NCBI GenBank assembly: GCA_028456385.1
Contig: JALNQF010000018.1
Coordinates: 124,001-188,000 of the forward strand
Direction of reading: 5' to 3'
DNA length: 64,000 bases
DNA from: Ophiosphaerella korrae
Lineage: Eukaryota; Ascomycota; Dothideomycetes; Pleosporales; Phaeosphaeriaceae
Below, piece after piece: positions 55,389 through 64,000 of this stretch; position 1 is the stretch's first letter, and the number at the start of each line of letters is the position of its first letter. Made by a program: the position numbers and the translations under genes. The notes below the pieces were generated by a model, which did no database searches, had not been told where the DNA came from, and was given only the letters and a program-made list of their open reading frames with translations.

Positions 55389-58300
55389 CTACCGATGACC
55401 AATCCGCATAATCCCCGCCGAGCAGCTGTTGTTATACCACCCCATCGCCAAGTCGTCCATCATGTGCGCCTGAGGAATCCCCAGTCCCCCCGTGTACGCA
55501 TTTACCTGGATCCCCGACAACGCCCGGAACCCCTCGTCGAACACCACGCGACTCAGCCGGCACTTGATGTACCCCCAGCACGCCGGCAGCGTGGCATTCT
55601 GCTCGGCAACCAGCACCTCTTCCTTGAGCGCTGCATCGAATCGGTATCCTGAGATGCGCAGCGTGCACGGTGTAATACCGTTGAGCGCACATCCAAAGTA
55701 GCCCGAGTATGCATTGAACCAGTATGCGTTGGACGCCGCCCGAGGCCCAGCCCCAAGTTCGCCGGGCAGCAAGAGGCCGGCGAAGGGCTGGCTGGGCCCA
55801 AAGCGGCCTGCTAGTGGTAGGTACATGGCCACGTTGGGCTGTGAGATGGCTGGGTATGGCTCCCACTTGTCGGGCACGTCCGTGTAGCCGTTTGCGTAGA
55901 ACAGGTGGTGGTAGGGGTTCTTCAGCCCGTTCACGCTGACCGAGTCTTCTTCTCCCGGGCCGGCTGTGGTGTCGTCGAAGTTGAGCGTGAAGTTTCCGGA
56001 CTCGCCACATGACGCTGGACTGGGTGGTTCCATGATAGACATCTCAGCTGTTGGAAGAACTTGAACAGCTGTCGAGGTAGGTGTAAGTGTCGGCATGCCT
56101 TGCGCAGCCGGTGCTCTTTTTTCATTTCGCCTATCCAACTCTTCATCGTCATAAACTGTTTGCACAACCGTCTTGAAACTTCTCGACCGTGATCGTGAAG
56201 AAATTCCTACAAATGACGGAACTATCGAGAATGGCGTCTGCCGCACCGACCTTGTGGTAGGTAGAATAGTCTGAAGTTCCAAAGGCAAAGGCCCAACAAC
56301 CGTAGGATACGCACCCGTCCAATACGATACTGTCGTCCTAATATCTGGCCTGGGAAAGATAAACTTGATCGCCGCATCTCCGTACTTGATAACCTTCGTC
56401 GTCAGGCTACGACCTTCTAGCTCCGGCGCATCAGACGCAATTGGAATTTCCCTGGCTGTCGTTTCAGTCTGTATACTCACTGTCCCATTGGCGCTCCAAG
56501 GCATTGAGCTTGTAGAATTCATACTCAACGTCACCCCGAACGTGGACGAAAGCCGCGTCATCCACGCGGTTGTATCAGTCTGGATACTCACCACCCCTGA
56601 CTCCGACAACAGACTCGATGGAGCAAGGACGCTAGAGGAAGTAATTATGCTTGAAGAAGGCAAAGAACTGCTTAGCCAATTACTCGATGACGAACTATTC
56701 AGCGTGCGAGATGGATTATTGGGTGGAGCAGGCGCAGTTCCAATCGAAAATGTAGATGTGAGAACGATAGTGTGTGTGATTGTTGAATTGAACGTACTTG
56801 AAGCAGGTACCAGAGCTGTCGTCGAAACCAGGGAAGCGGAAGAAAAAACGCTTGAAGCCGAGTCGAGCGATGATGAAAAACCCCAGGACGTCGAACTTTG
56901 CAACGTGCCACTCGACATTGGCGATGGCGACGATGGTAGACCCCCAGACGACATCTGTCCCGCTTTACTCGAACCAGAAACCACCGTGCCAGAGCTAGGC
57001 AAACTGCTCCACGACACACCCGCCGAGTGCGACGCCGACACCGACTCCAAAAACGACGAGCTCAACCCCCAAGACGTACTCGACACTAGCCAAACAAAAC
57101 TCGACCCCGTCGCCGACCCTAACCAACTCGAACTCGCTACTGTGCTCGAACCCAAAGACGCACTGGACACCACCGTTGTAACTGTGACCATCGTCAAGCT
57201 GTGTGAACTCGAAATAGCCACACTGCCCTCCGGCTCCGGCAGCGAAACTTGGAACCCCCCGCTCTGCGAAATGCTGCTGAAGCTAGGGACGCTCAATGTA
57301 CTCGACGAAATAGGGCCCACAGGTGCATCGAGAACCGTTGTTGCTGTCAAAACGGTCGTCGTGGTCCGCCCGCCAGACACCGTGCTCGTCACCGTCGTAA
57401 CCACGCTCGTTGTCACGGGCGGCGTTGCAGACGGACTAATCACCGTCATCGTCATGCTGGGAATGGCGCTAGTGAGGGTTGTGTGGAGGGTAGATATTGG
57501 AGGACCGAGGTTGGGTGAGGTGGTTAAGATAGGAGGTTCTGACGGCATGGTGCTGCTTGTCCATACTGTTGTCCCTCCTATTGTCGTCCTCGTTACCACC
57601 CCAGAAACTGTAGGCGGGGCAGGAGTCTGCGGATCGTTTGAGGGTACTTGATTGCTAGCCGATGTTGCGATGCCGGGTGACGAAAGAGCTAGGCTGGTTG
57701 GCGCCGTGCTGGTAAACATTGGTGGAGGTGTAGACGGCGTGGATATATGTGAAGGAATCGACACCGTTCCCGCACTTGTAACAGGGCTTCTCGCCACGGT
57801 CGTCGTACCCGATAAAATATCCGTAAATGTGACCACGACATTAGAAGTTGCTGGTAATGGTGCAGCTGAACTTGGCAGCGCACTAGGCGGCAGAAGGGTA
57901 GACGGTAGAACGCCAGGGGGAAGCACGGTGCTGGGTAAGACGCCTGGAGGTAGCACGGTGGTAGGCAAGACGCCGGGCGGCAGCGTGGAAGGACTTGGAT
58001 CGATAGGCATCGACGATCCGCCAGGAAGACTTGAAGCCCCGACATGCGAACTGGAGCCCCCAAGCACCGTACTCACCACCGGCACACCCGACATCACCCC
58101 GTCCGACGAACTCGGCCTCCCCAGCGCCTCACTCGAGCGCCCCGTCCTTGTTGTCCCCCCAATCAACGACACCGTGATAATCGGCCCCGGCACACTCACA
58201 TACACAACCCCACACTCCGTCATCTGCGCGCTCACTCCCCGCACCGTGCGAAGCACTAGCTCTACCCCAACGTACCCTGTGAACAGCGTCGTGAGCGCTA

Positions 58301-58613
58301 GACACAGCGTCACGAATACGTCGAGCCAGTGTGGACCCAGCAGCGCGCGGTACAGCGCCCGTGCCGATGAGCGCGACCATGTGTATGCGCGGCAGGGCCA
58401 CCAGCGGCAGCGGCGGAGGGGAGGTGTGGGTGCGTATTGGGGGACGTCGAACGTGCTTGAGATGACGGAGTCGCGTTTAGGTAGTGTGGAAGTAGTTTCG
58501 TGTAAAGGACGACTGGCCAATGTCTCTGTGGCGTCCACGGCCGACGAGTAGGACTCTGCATGTCTGGCGGCATCCTCGATCCTGTGTCTGGGCCGAGTCT
58601 TGGTCTTGCCCAT
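55389..58613 (-). CDS. Ser/Thr-rich type II membrane protein, adhesin-like
   Basis: A single open frame of 1,074 residues. The N-terminus is cytoplasmic and basic (KTKTRPRHRIEDAARH). One TM segment (VFVTLCLALTTLFTGYVGVEL) lies near residues 99-119, and no signal peptide is seen, so a type II orientation is likely. About 600 residues of Ser/Thr/Pro-rich stalk follow, suited to O-glycosylation. They include a ten-residue repeat of the type LPPGVLPSTV, three to four times. A dibasic NEKR site near residue 832 resembles a Kex2 cleavage site. The last 200 residues look globular (FTLNFDDTTAG, NPYHHLFYANGY, YFGCALNGITPCTLRISGY, with four or more cysteines). This is the plan of fungal cell-wall or surface proteins; no ligand can be named. 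Confidence 0.75.
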   Translation of the reverse strand: MGKTKTRPRHRIEDAARHAESYSSAVDATETLASRPLHETTSTLPKRDSVISSTFDVPQYAPTPPLRRCRWWPCRAYTWSRSSARALYRALLGPHWLDVFVTLCLALTTLFTGYVGVELVLRTVRGVSAQMTECGVVYVSVPGPIITVSLIGGTTRTGRSSEALGRPSSSDGVMSGVPVVSTVLGGSSSHVGASSLPGGSSMPIDPSPSTLPPGVLPTTVLPPGVLPSTVLPPGVLPSTLLPPSALPSSAAPLPATSNVVVTFTDILSGTTTVARSPVTSAGTVSIPSHISTPSTPPPMFTSTAPTSLALSSPGIATSASNQVPSNDPQTPAPPTVSGVVTRTTIGGTTVWTSSTMPSEPPILTTSPNLGPPISTLHTTLTSAIPSMTMTVISPSATPPVTTSVVTTVTSTVSGGRTTTTVLTATTVLDAPVGPISSSTLSVPSFSSISQSGGFQVSLPEPEGSVAISSSHSLTMVTVTTVVSSASLGSSTVASSSWLGSATGSSFVWLVSSTSWGLSSSFLESVSASHSAGVSWSSLPSSGTVVSGSSKAGQMSSGGLPSSPSPMSSGTLQSSTSWGFSSSLDSASSVFSSASLVSTTALVPASSTFNSTITHTIVLTSTFSIGTAPAPPNNPSRTLNSSSSSNWLSSSLPSSSIITSSSVLAPSSLLSESGVVSIQTDTTAWMTRLSSTFGVTLSMNSTSSMPWSANGTVSIQTETTAREIPIASDAPELEGRSLTTKVIKYGDAAIKFIFPRPDIRTTVSYWTGAYPTVVGPLPLELQTILPTTRSVRQTPFSIVPSFVGISSRSRSRSFKTVVQTVYDDEELDRRNEKRAPAAQGMPTLTPTSTAVQVLPTAEMSIMEPPSPASCGESGNFTLNFDDTTAGPGEEDSVSVNGLKNPYHHLFYANGYTDVPDKWEPYPAISQPNVAMYLPLAGRFGPSQPFAGLLLPGELGAGPRAASNAYWFNAYSGYFGCALNGITPCTLRISGYRFDAALKEEVLVAEQNATLPACWGYIKCRLSRVVFDEGFRALSGIQVNAYTGGLGIPQAHMMDDLAMGWYNNSCSAGIMRIGHR

Positions 58614-58708
58614 GATGCGAAATGTGTTACTTGCTGACTATGCAATGGCAAATATGTTTGTGCTATGTTGTTGCAGAGGGTGTGGTGAAGAGGATGGCGA
58701 GGGAAGAA

Positions 58709-58727
58709 GGGGGGGGGGGGGGGGGGG
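58709..58727 (+). repeat. Poly-G tract of 19 bases
   Basis: An uninterrupted G run about 100 bp upstream of the start codon of the surface-protein gene (minus strand, start 58613). Confidence 0.9.
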
Positions 58728-59026
58728 TTTGCTGGATGGTTAGGACTGCCTTCCATCGCGGCGGCGAGATGGGTAGGGAAGGGGAAGGGGCTGGTTTGTC
58801 GTGGTCCCGCCTGGCGTGAAGTTTGTAGATAAATGTACAGCGCTACCCGTGCGGTTTGATTGCGGTTTGATTGCGGTTTGGTAGGCGCAAGCGCGAGGCG
58901 GCAGAACCTTTAGACGGCGAAGAGCATGGTGGTAGAGTGCTGGCGGGATCAGATCACATAAAGGCATCATCGGAACGCGTGTAGGTTCTAAGCACAATCT
59001 GCATTGGCTTAATAAATTGTTTGTAT

Positions 59027-61055
59027 TCAGGCTCTCACCTCCCACAGCTTGATATGGCCCGCTTCGTTAGCAACGGCTAGAAGAGCATAACTTCCCTCTC
59101 GCTCTTCGTCTTCGCTGGGCCTGCCCCACGCGACAGAGGTGATGCGGCCCAGGGGCGTCTTCTCGGTGGGCCAGTTCTTGAATACCGTGGCAGACGGCAA
59201 GTGCACCAGACGCATGGCATTGTGCTTCCACCGACTGGCCATCGCCAACACCTGTCCGTCCTGCGAGAAGGCAAGATGCGAGGTTGGCGTAGTCAGATTT
59301 TGCAACGCGCGCACAGGCGTCGGTGCCTTGGGGATGCCGTTGTTCGCATCCAGCTCGTGATCAGACTTATTTTCGCTCCAAGATCTGCGATCGTACACGT
59401 TCACCACGCCGCTCGAGCTCCCAATTGCGACCCAGCGGTCGCCCCCGAACGCCGTGTTCCTCCCGCTCTTCCCGCCGAGCGCAATCACGGTTGTGCCTAC
59501 GGCGCCCTCGTCGTTCCAGCGGCCTATCACACCTTGATCCACACTCCATTCTGTCACTTCGCCGCTTTTTCCTGCGATGGCGAGGCCTTTGCCGTTCTCC
59601 CACCATGCGAAGTCGGCGACGCCGCCTCTTGATTCGATCCGTGCCTGTGTCACCCATTGCATGGTTCCAGCATCCATTATGTTGATGACGCCACCGCCTT
59701 TCTTAGATGAGCCTCGCAGGGCCATGTATTTGCCATCAGGCGATAGAGAAAAGTATTCCATAGTGCGTTGTTCATGTTGATGACCGTAGATGCGCGAGAC
59801 CTTCTCCACCTTCCCGGTAGCGATGTTCCAGATGTGGAAGTACCGACGTCGAGCGCTCAAAAATATCCGCGAGTCTGATGCTAAAGGATGGAAGGCTGTG
59901 GTAGTGAGGGGCGTACGCTTGATGTGTAGTGAAGTGAGTAATGGGTGAGGATTGGGTGGGTTGGGATTGACGTGGTGTAGCTGGAGAGTTGAGCTCGGGC
60001 CGGAAGAGAGAAGCAGTGGATAACTGGGGTGAAACGACAATGAGGTTATGGCAGACTAGATCGAATGTCAGCAGAATGCATATTAGGAGAAACAGCGTGC
60101 TCACAGGTCCAGCTTTTACAACGTCCTTCAGCCGCTGGATGTCAATAGTACCAGCCTGTAGCCTTCTCCTCTTCACAGGTCCGCTTGCATTGTGTGAGAA
60201 AATGTCTGCGTCTTTAAGAAGTCTAGCAAGGGGCTGTGAGGATAGCTCTTCATCGTCCATGTCTGTGTCCATGTCGCTTGCAGAAGCCTCGCTCTCATCA
60301 TCGTCCATAGTTCGGCGCCGCTTCTTGTTCGCCTTGCCAGTTGCGTGCGCAGCCCAATCCGGTGTTGGGTGCAATCTTTCGTATTGCTTCCGTAGCCTTT
60401 TAGAGTATTCCTTCCCATCGACCATGTCGTCTTCTACCGTCTCGCGCAACTTTCGTAGTTGAGGTACTGAAGCCAGGCTCACAACCAGTCTCTCATCGTC
60501 GCTGTCTTCCCATGCTGGCTTATCATCTTCGTCTTCTGAATCTTCCTTCTTTACTACAGCAACAGAACCAGCAGGCGCTGTAACTGGGCCTGCATCGAAG
60601 AAAAACAGGTCCTGGTCAGCAACACCCTCAAGGTCGGCTTCTCCATCTTGTTCCTCGTCGGAGAGTTCACCATACGCTCCGGCTGTCTGGCCCAATGAGA
60701 AGTTCTCCAGACCCTGTCTGAAGCCTGCCGAGTCTCCAAAGATGATGCGCTCGAGTTCTTCCTCTTCGGCATCTTTGGGTAGGACTATCTTTTCCTTCTT
60801 CTTCATTTCCAGCCCGATTTGTGTACTGTCCGCGTCACTTTCCTCGTCATCCTGGCCGTTTTTGCCCTCTTCCTCTTGGCCAAAGCCTTCCCATTCAGGC
60901 TCCTGTGGTTCGCTCACCACTTGCAGTGCGCCTGCTTCTGCGTCATCTTCCTCTAGGCTGTAATTGGACGGAAGTTTCGTGGCATTCTTTATTTGGTTGG
61001 GCAAATAGCGCATATGGTTGTTTGATTTGTGCGGCTTGGCAGTGACAGGAGCCAT
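59027..61055 (-). CDS. UTP18: U3 snoRNP component Utp18 (WD40)
   Basis: Two exons (60105-61055, 59027-60055; intron GTGAGC...TCTAG, 49 nt) encode 659 residues. Utp18 is a nucleolar SSU-processome protein needed for 18S rRNA maturation. The N-terminal half is acidic with Lys-rich blocks (EEEELERIIFGD, WEDSDDERLVVSLA, KANKKRRRTMDDDE). The family join RLKDVVKAGP|SAITSLSFHP is restored by the intron. The C-half is a WD40 propeller: IFLSARRRYFHIWNIATGK, YFSLSPDGKYMALRG, GVADFAWWENGKGLAIAG, GVVNVYDRRSW, HLAFSQDGQVLAMAS, and the terminal HIKLWEVRA. The start was chosen at MAPVTAKPHK (61055); an upstream in-frame ATG at 61088 is possible. Confidence 0.93.
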
Positions 61056-61922
61056 TGTTACGACGTGTGTATCCGAACAAATGCGCATGGCCGTCGCGAA
61101 AAGTGAGGTCGTTGGCGAAAATTATTGCAAGCATAGCACGGACCATCTCACCTCGCTGGTGGCTCTTCAAGTCTAGCGTGATATGAGCCTGGGGGCCGCA
61201 AGGGCAAGCGAATGACTGAAATCAACACCATCTCCTTGACCTACCATGATAGGAAGGTTGGAGACGCTGACGCCCAGGGGTGACGCCCTCTTTACTGTCG
61301 TGTCAACATGCCCATGGGACACTACATTTATCGTCACATGACTCTTCTGAAATTAGGACACACCCATACATGGATGCCTTGACAGATACCCCTCTCCCGA
61401 CATTCTGGAGGAATCCCAAAACAAAGGTCATGAGATCTAGGCTATGGACGTGTGATTAAATAGCGGCCAACTCGGCACGATCCAACTTTATCTTAACTTC
61501 TTAACCCGCAGCAACCCGGCCTTTGAACCACGTCAAACTCTTTAGGGCAGTGCCCCAGATGTCATTTTACATTTCAATCCTGGCATTCTTACACCATCGT
61601 CCACGCTGATTGGAGACGCCTGCTTCATTGTAACCGTCTTCGGAATTCAAGTAGTCGATTAGTCCGACTCCGAAGGGCGGGCTTACCCATGGATTCCTCA
61701 AGAACCCAATGGCTGGCGGAACCTTATAAGCAGGTCTGCCGTGTGTTTCAGCTTTGCTCCCTAGGTACAACTTAACCAAATTGTATTTCTCACTATATTG
61801 AGATCCTTAACTTCTTAAGCCAACTTTAAATTGCCGGTTGAGCTATTAATTCATTTACCTATGAAGGTATAGCCTCGAACCAATTTCTTCCAATTCCCTT
61901 TTCAAACTCAGCATCATTAAAT
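61056..61922. promoter_or_regulatory. Divergent intergenic region, UTP18 / GNAT gene
   Basis: Start codons of UTP18 (minus) and the acetyltransferase (plus) face away from each other across 867 bp. I could not assign specific sites. No small gene is supported here. Confidence 0.45.
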
Positions 61923-62651
61923 ATGCCTGACCCAAGCCTACAAGTCTTTCTCCTCAAGCCTGAAGACGCAGAACAATACATGCGTATCAGGCACGAGACC
62001 TTCCGACCCACCGTCAACAAAATTCTATATTCTCGCGGTGAAGCATCCCAAAAGACTCTAAATCGAGTCACCAAAGAGATCCAAGATGGAATCATCGACA
62101 AAGGCATTCTCTATCTTAAATGTGTCGATACAAAAACCGGCGAAATTGTCGCTGGCGCTCGCTGGCGCTCCATAAAGCCAAAAGAAAAGGGTGCCAAAGA
62201 GCGAACATGGGATGAGGTAGAAGCTGAGTTTAAAGATCACCTCGAACCATATGATGAAAGCAACCCCGAAATGGTAAAAGCTCTAGATAACCTTTTTAAA
62301 AAACATAAACGAGAAATCATGGGAACTCGGCCTTACTACTGTCTTGATACGCTAGTCACGCTAAAGAAACATGAGCGGAGAGGAGCAGGGAGCATGTTGG
62401 TGCGCTGGGGCTGCGCAAAAGCGGATGAAGCTGGTGTGGAAGCTTATTTGGAAGCAAGTCCAATGGGCGCTCCAATGTATGCAAGACATGGATTCGAAGG
62501 TAAAGAGCAGATCGAACTGGATTTGCGAGACCATGGTGGAGATGAAGTGATGGAATTTATTGTGAGTTATATTTCCTCGAACATGGCTAGATGAAAACTG
62601 ACGTGTCCGCAGCTCATGGTTAGGCCTGCCAAGATCGTGCGTTCGCCATAG
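61923..62651 (+). CDS. GNAT-family N-acetyltransferase
   Basis: Two exons (61923-62561, 62613-62651; intron GTGAGT...CTGAC...CGCAG, 51 nt) encode 225 residues. The core GNAT fold is in the second half: YYCLDTLVTLKKHERRGAG, with the acetyl-CoA-binding RRGAGSMLVRWG, then GVEAYLEASPMGAPMYARHGF. The N-terminal half (LKPEDAEQYMRIRHETFRP, AGARWRSI) fits small fungal GNATs that often acetylate amines or small metabolites. The last 12 residues (LMVRPAK and onward) come from the short second exon. Reading through the intron would give a different end. The substrate is unknown. Confidence 0.88.
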
Positions 62652-62815
62652 ATGGCTGAGAAACACGTTCCCTTCGCATCGCTTGCTATTCAAAGGCTGT
62701 CATGGATCAAGAAGGCACCTGAAGTGACTAGGTATTTCTAACGCGCTATGATCTACACGGAGCTGTTATCACAGAATTCACTTCTTCATTCAAAGTCATA
62801 CACTCGGCGCATATC

Positions 62816-64000
62816 CTACAATTTCGCACTCGGCATGATGCCAAGTGGTCTATCATTTTTACTCCTCTCTTTCAGCACACGCCTCAGAATTTTGCCGCTT
62901 GCACTTTTCGGAATTTCGTCAACAAACACAATTCCTCCTCTTAACCTCTTGTGGTTTGCAACTCGTTTACTCATCCAATCTACAACAGCCTTCGCTTCAG
63001 CTTCCCCGGCATTTCCGCCCTTATCTTGTGATGAGACGATATACGCTCTCGGAACTTCTGTATGCTGGTCTTCATCATTGACACCAATAACTGCAACATC
63101 ATCTACCAATTCGTTCTCCATGAGCTTGCCTTCTAGCTCTGCAGGCGGGACTTGAAAGCCTTTGTATTTGATCAACTCCTTGACGCGATCGGTGATGTAA
63201 AAGTTGTGTTGCTCATCTTGAAAACCGACGTCTCCTGTTTTGAAGAAGCCATCTTCAGTGATTGAATCCTTTGTAGCCGCGTCATTTTTCCAGTATCCTT
63301 TGAAGACGTTGGGTCCGCTTAGCCAGAGCTCGCCTGCTTCGCCTGGGCCGAGTTCTTTGCCATCAGCCGACATGTATTTTGCGAGCATATTTGGAAACAT
63401 CTTGCCTGATTGGTATGAAATGTTAGCGTGTCTTGAGGGTGTTTGTATTCAGGTAGGTTCCATACCAACTGAACCCACTGAGCTGTACCACTCATCCCAT
63501 GGCTAATAATGGAATTAGTCCTAGGTTCAAAATTATTGATTTTACAAATACCTGGGTATGTGTCATAGGACTCGTCTCACTTAGCCCATACGCTTGATTA
63601 ATTTTGATACCCAATCTCTTGTGCACGGCGTCCACCAACTCCTTCGTCAGCGGCGCAGCACCACTCGTAATCATCTTTACTGACGACAAATCGTACTTAT
63701 CTACCATCTTATCCCTCGCCAAACGCACAACAATAGGCGGTGCAACGTAAATAAACGTGATCTTATGCTGCTGTATCGTCTCCAGAAACACCTGCATATC
63801 AAACGCCGGCATAACCACCATCTCAATCCCCCGGTGCAGCACCTGATGAACCAACCCCGTTAGCCCATAAATATGGAAAAAAGGCAGAACACCCAAAAAC
63901 TTGTCCGCCGCAGACGAATACCACTTCCCCACCGCGCCTTCAATCATAATAAGATCTGCCACGATATTCCGATGCGTAAGCATAACGCCCTTAGGCAACC
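62816..64000 (-). CDS. AMP-forming acyl-CoA synthetase (4-coumarate-CoA ligase-like), partial
   Basis: The C-terminal 60-70% of the gene is present; the 5' part lies beyond the right edge. Three exons are visible (63552-64000+, 63466-63502, 62816-63405) with introns GTATTT...TTAG and GTATGG...ATCAG. The middle exon is only 37 nt. Family motifs are the AMP-binding LPKGVMLTHRN at the edge, INQAYGLSETSPMTHTQ, GELWLSGPNVFKGYWKN, FFKTGDVGFQDEQHNFYITD and the adenylating-enzyme lysine in PKSASGKILRR. The enzyme makes acyl-CoA from a carboxylic acid, ATP and CoA. The protein ends in AKL, a type 1 peroxisomal targeting signal, which suggests a peroxisomal enzyme. The substrate is not determined. Confidence 0.93.

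Noticed and set aside
56365..58551. Two long plus-strand frames (428 and 299 residues) opposite the surface-protein gene
   Set aside because: They are antisense shadows of the Ser/Thr-rich repeats, which give open frames on the opposite strand. Their composition (Val/Leu/Glu-rich without motifs) is not that of a real protein.
1..64000. Secondary-metabolite cluster, CRISPR array or rRNA locus
   Set aside because: No polyketide or peptide synthase, no array of regular repeats and no rRNA sequence were seen; the single acyl-CoA ligase and MFS genes are far apart and do not form a cluster.

Overview
The window is nuclear DNA of a filamentous ascomycete, most likely a Dothideomycete of the Pleosporales type. 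The genes have short introns (about 45-120 nt) with fungal GT...CTRAY...AG signals. They include core fungal functions (ATG7, UTP18, VAC7, an HST2-like sirtuin, dCMP deaminase, a Xi-class glutathione transferase). Between them lie small DNA transposons, MITEs and gene relics whose breaks are mostly C-to-T or G-to-A nonsense changes, as expected after repeat-induced point mutation (RIP). The genus assignment is inference; no marker gene fixes it. All splice models were made by hand from signals and reading-frame continuity.

Layout. 0.5-2.9 kb: a chain of four inverted-repeat elements, led by a complete but inactivated Tc1/mariner DD34E transposon. 3.9-10 kb: a four-TM MARVEL-like protein (+), a glutathionyl-hydroquinone-reductase-like GST (-), the first copy of a MITE family, and a DHA1-type MFS transporter (+). 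10.2-14.7 kb: a membrane-protein relic, a hypothetical disordered protein, and a multi-TM ectodomain protein carrying an apparent one-base frameshift. 15.2-19.1 kb: dCMP deaminase (-) and ATG7 (+), divergent from a 404-bp interval. 20-24.3 kb: a decay zone with an MFS pseudogene, a fold-back repeat, and a cupin pseudogene bracketed by two more copies of the MITE family. 24.8-26 kb: an HST2-like sirtuin. 27.5-36 kb: a second decay zone (NACHT NLR relic, truncated F-box gene, a BTB gene with a coding minisatellite, a pogo transposase relic, a protein-kinase relic). 36.3-43.3 kb: a small single-TM protein, carbohydrate-binding relics, and a second large ectodomain membrane protein. 45-64 kb: a dense conserved block with VAC7, two fungal orphan proteins, a Lee1-like CCCH protein, a 1,074-residue Ser/Thr-rich type II membrane protein, UTP18, a GNAT acetyltransferase, and an acyl-CoA synthetase that runs off the right edge and ends in a peroxisomal targeting signal.

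The genes do not form one pathway or a biosynthetic cluster. Conserved housekeeping blocks (15-19, 24.8-26, 45-64 kb) alternate with repeat-rich accessory stretches where genes are dying. I saw no system that is clearly new. The candidates most worth following are the TIR/MITE families and their association with gene decay, the Ser/Thr-rich surface protein with a possible Kex2 site, and the two orphan ectodomain membrane proteins.
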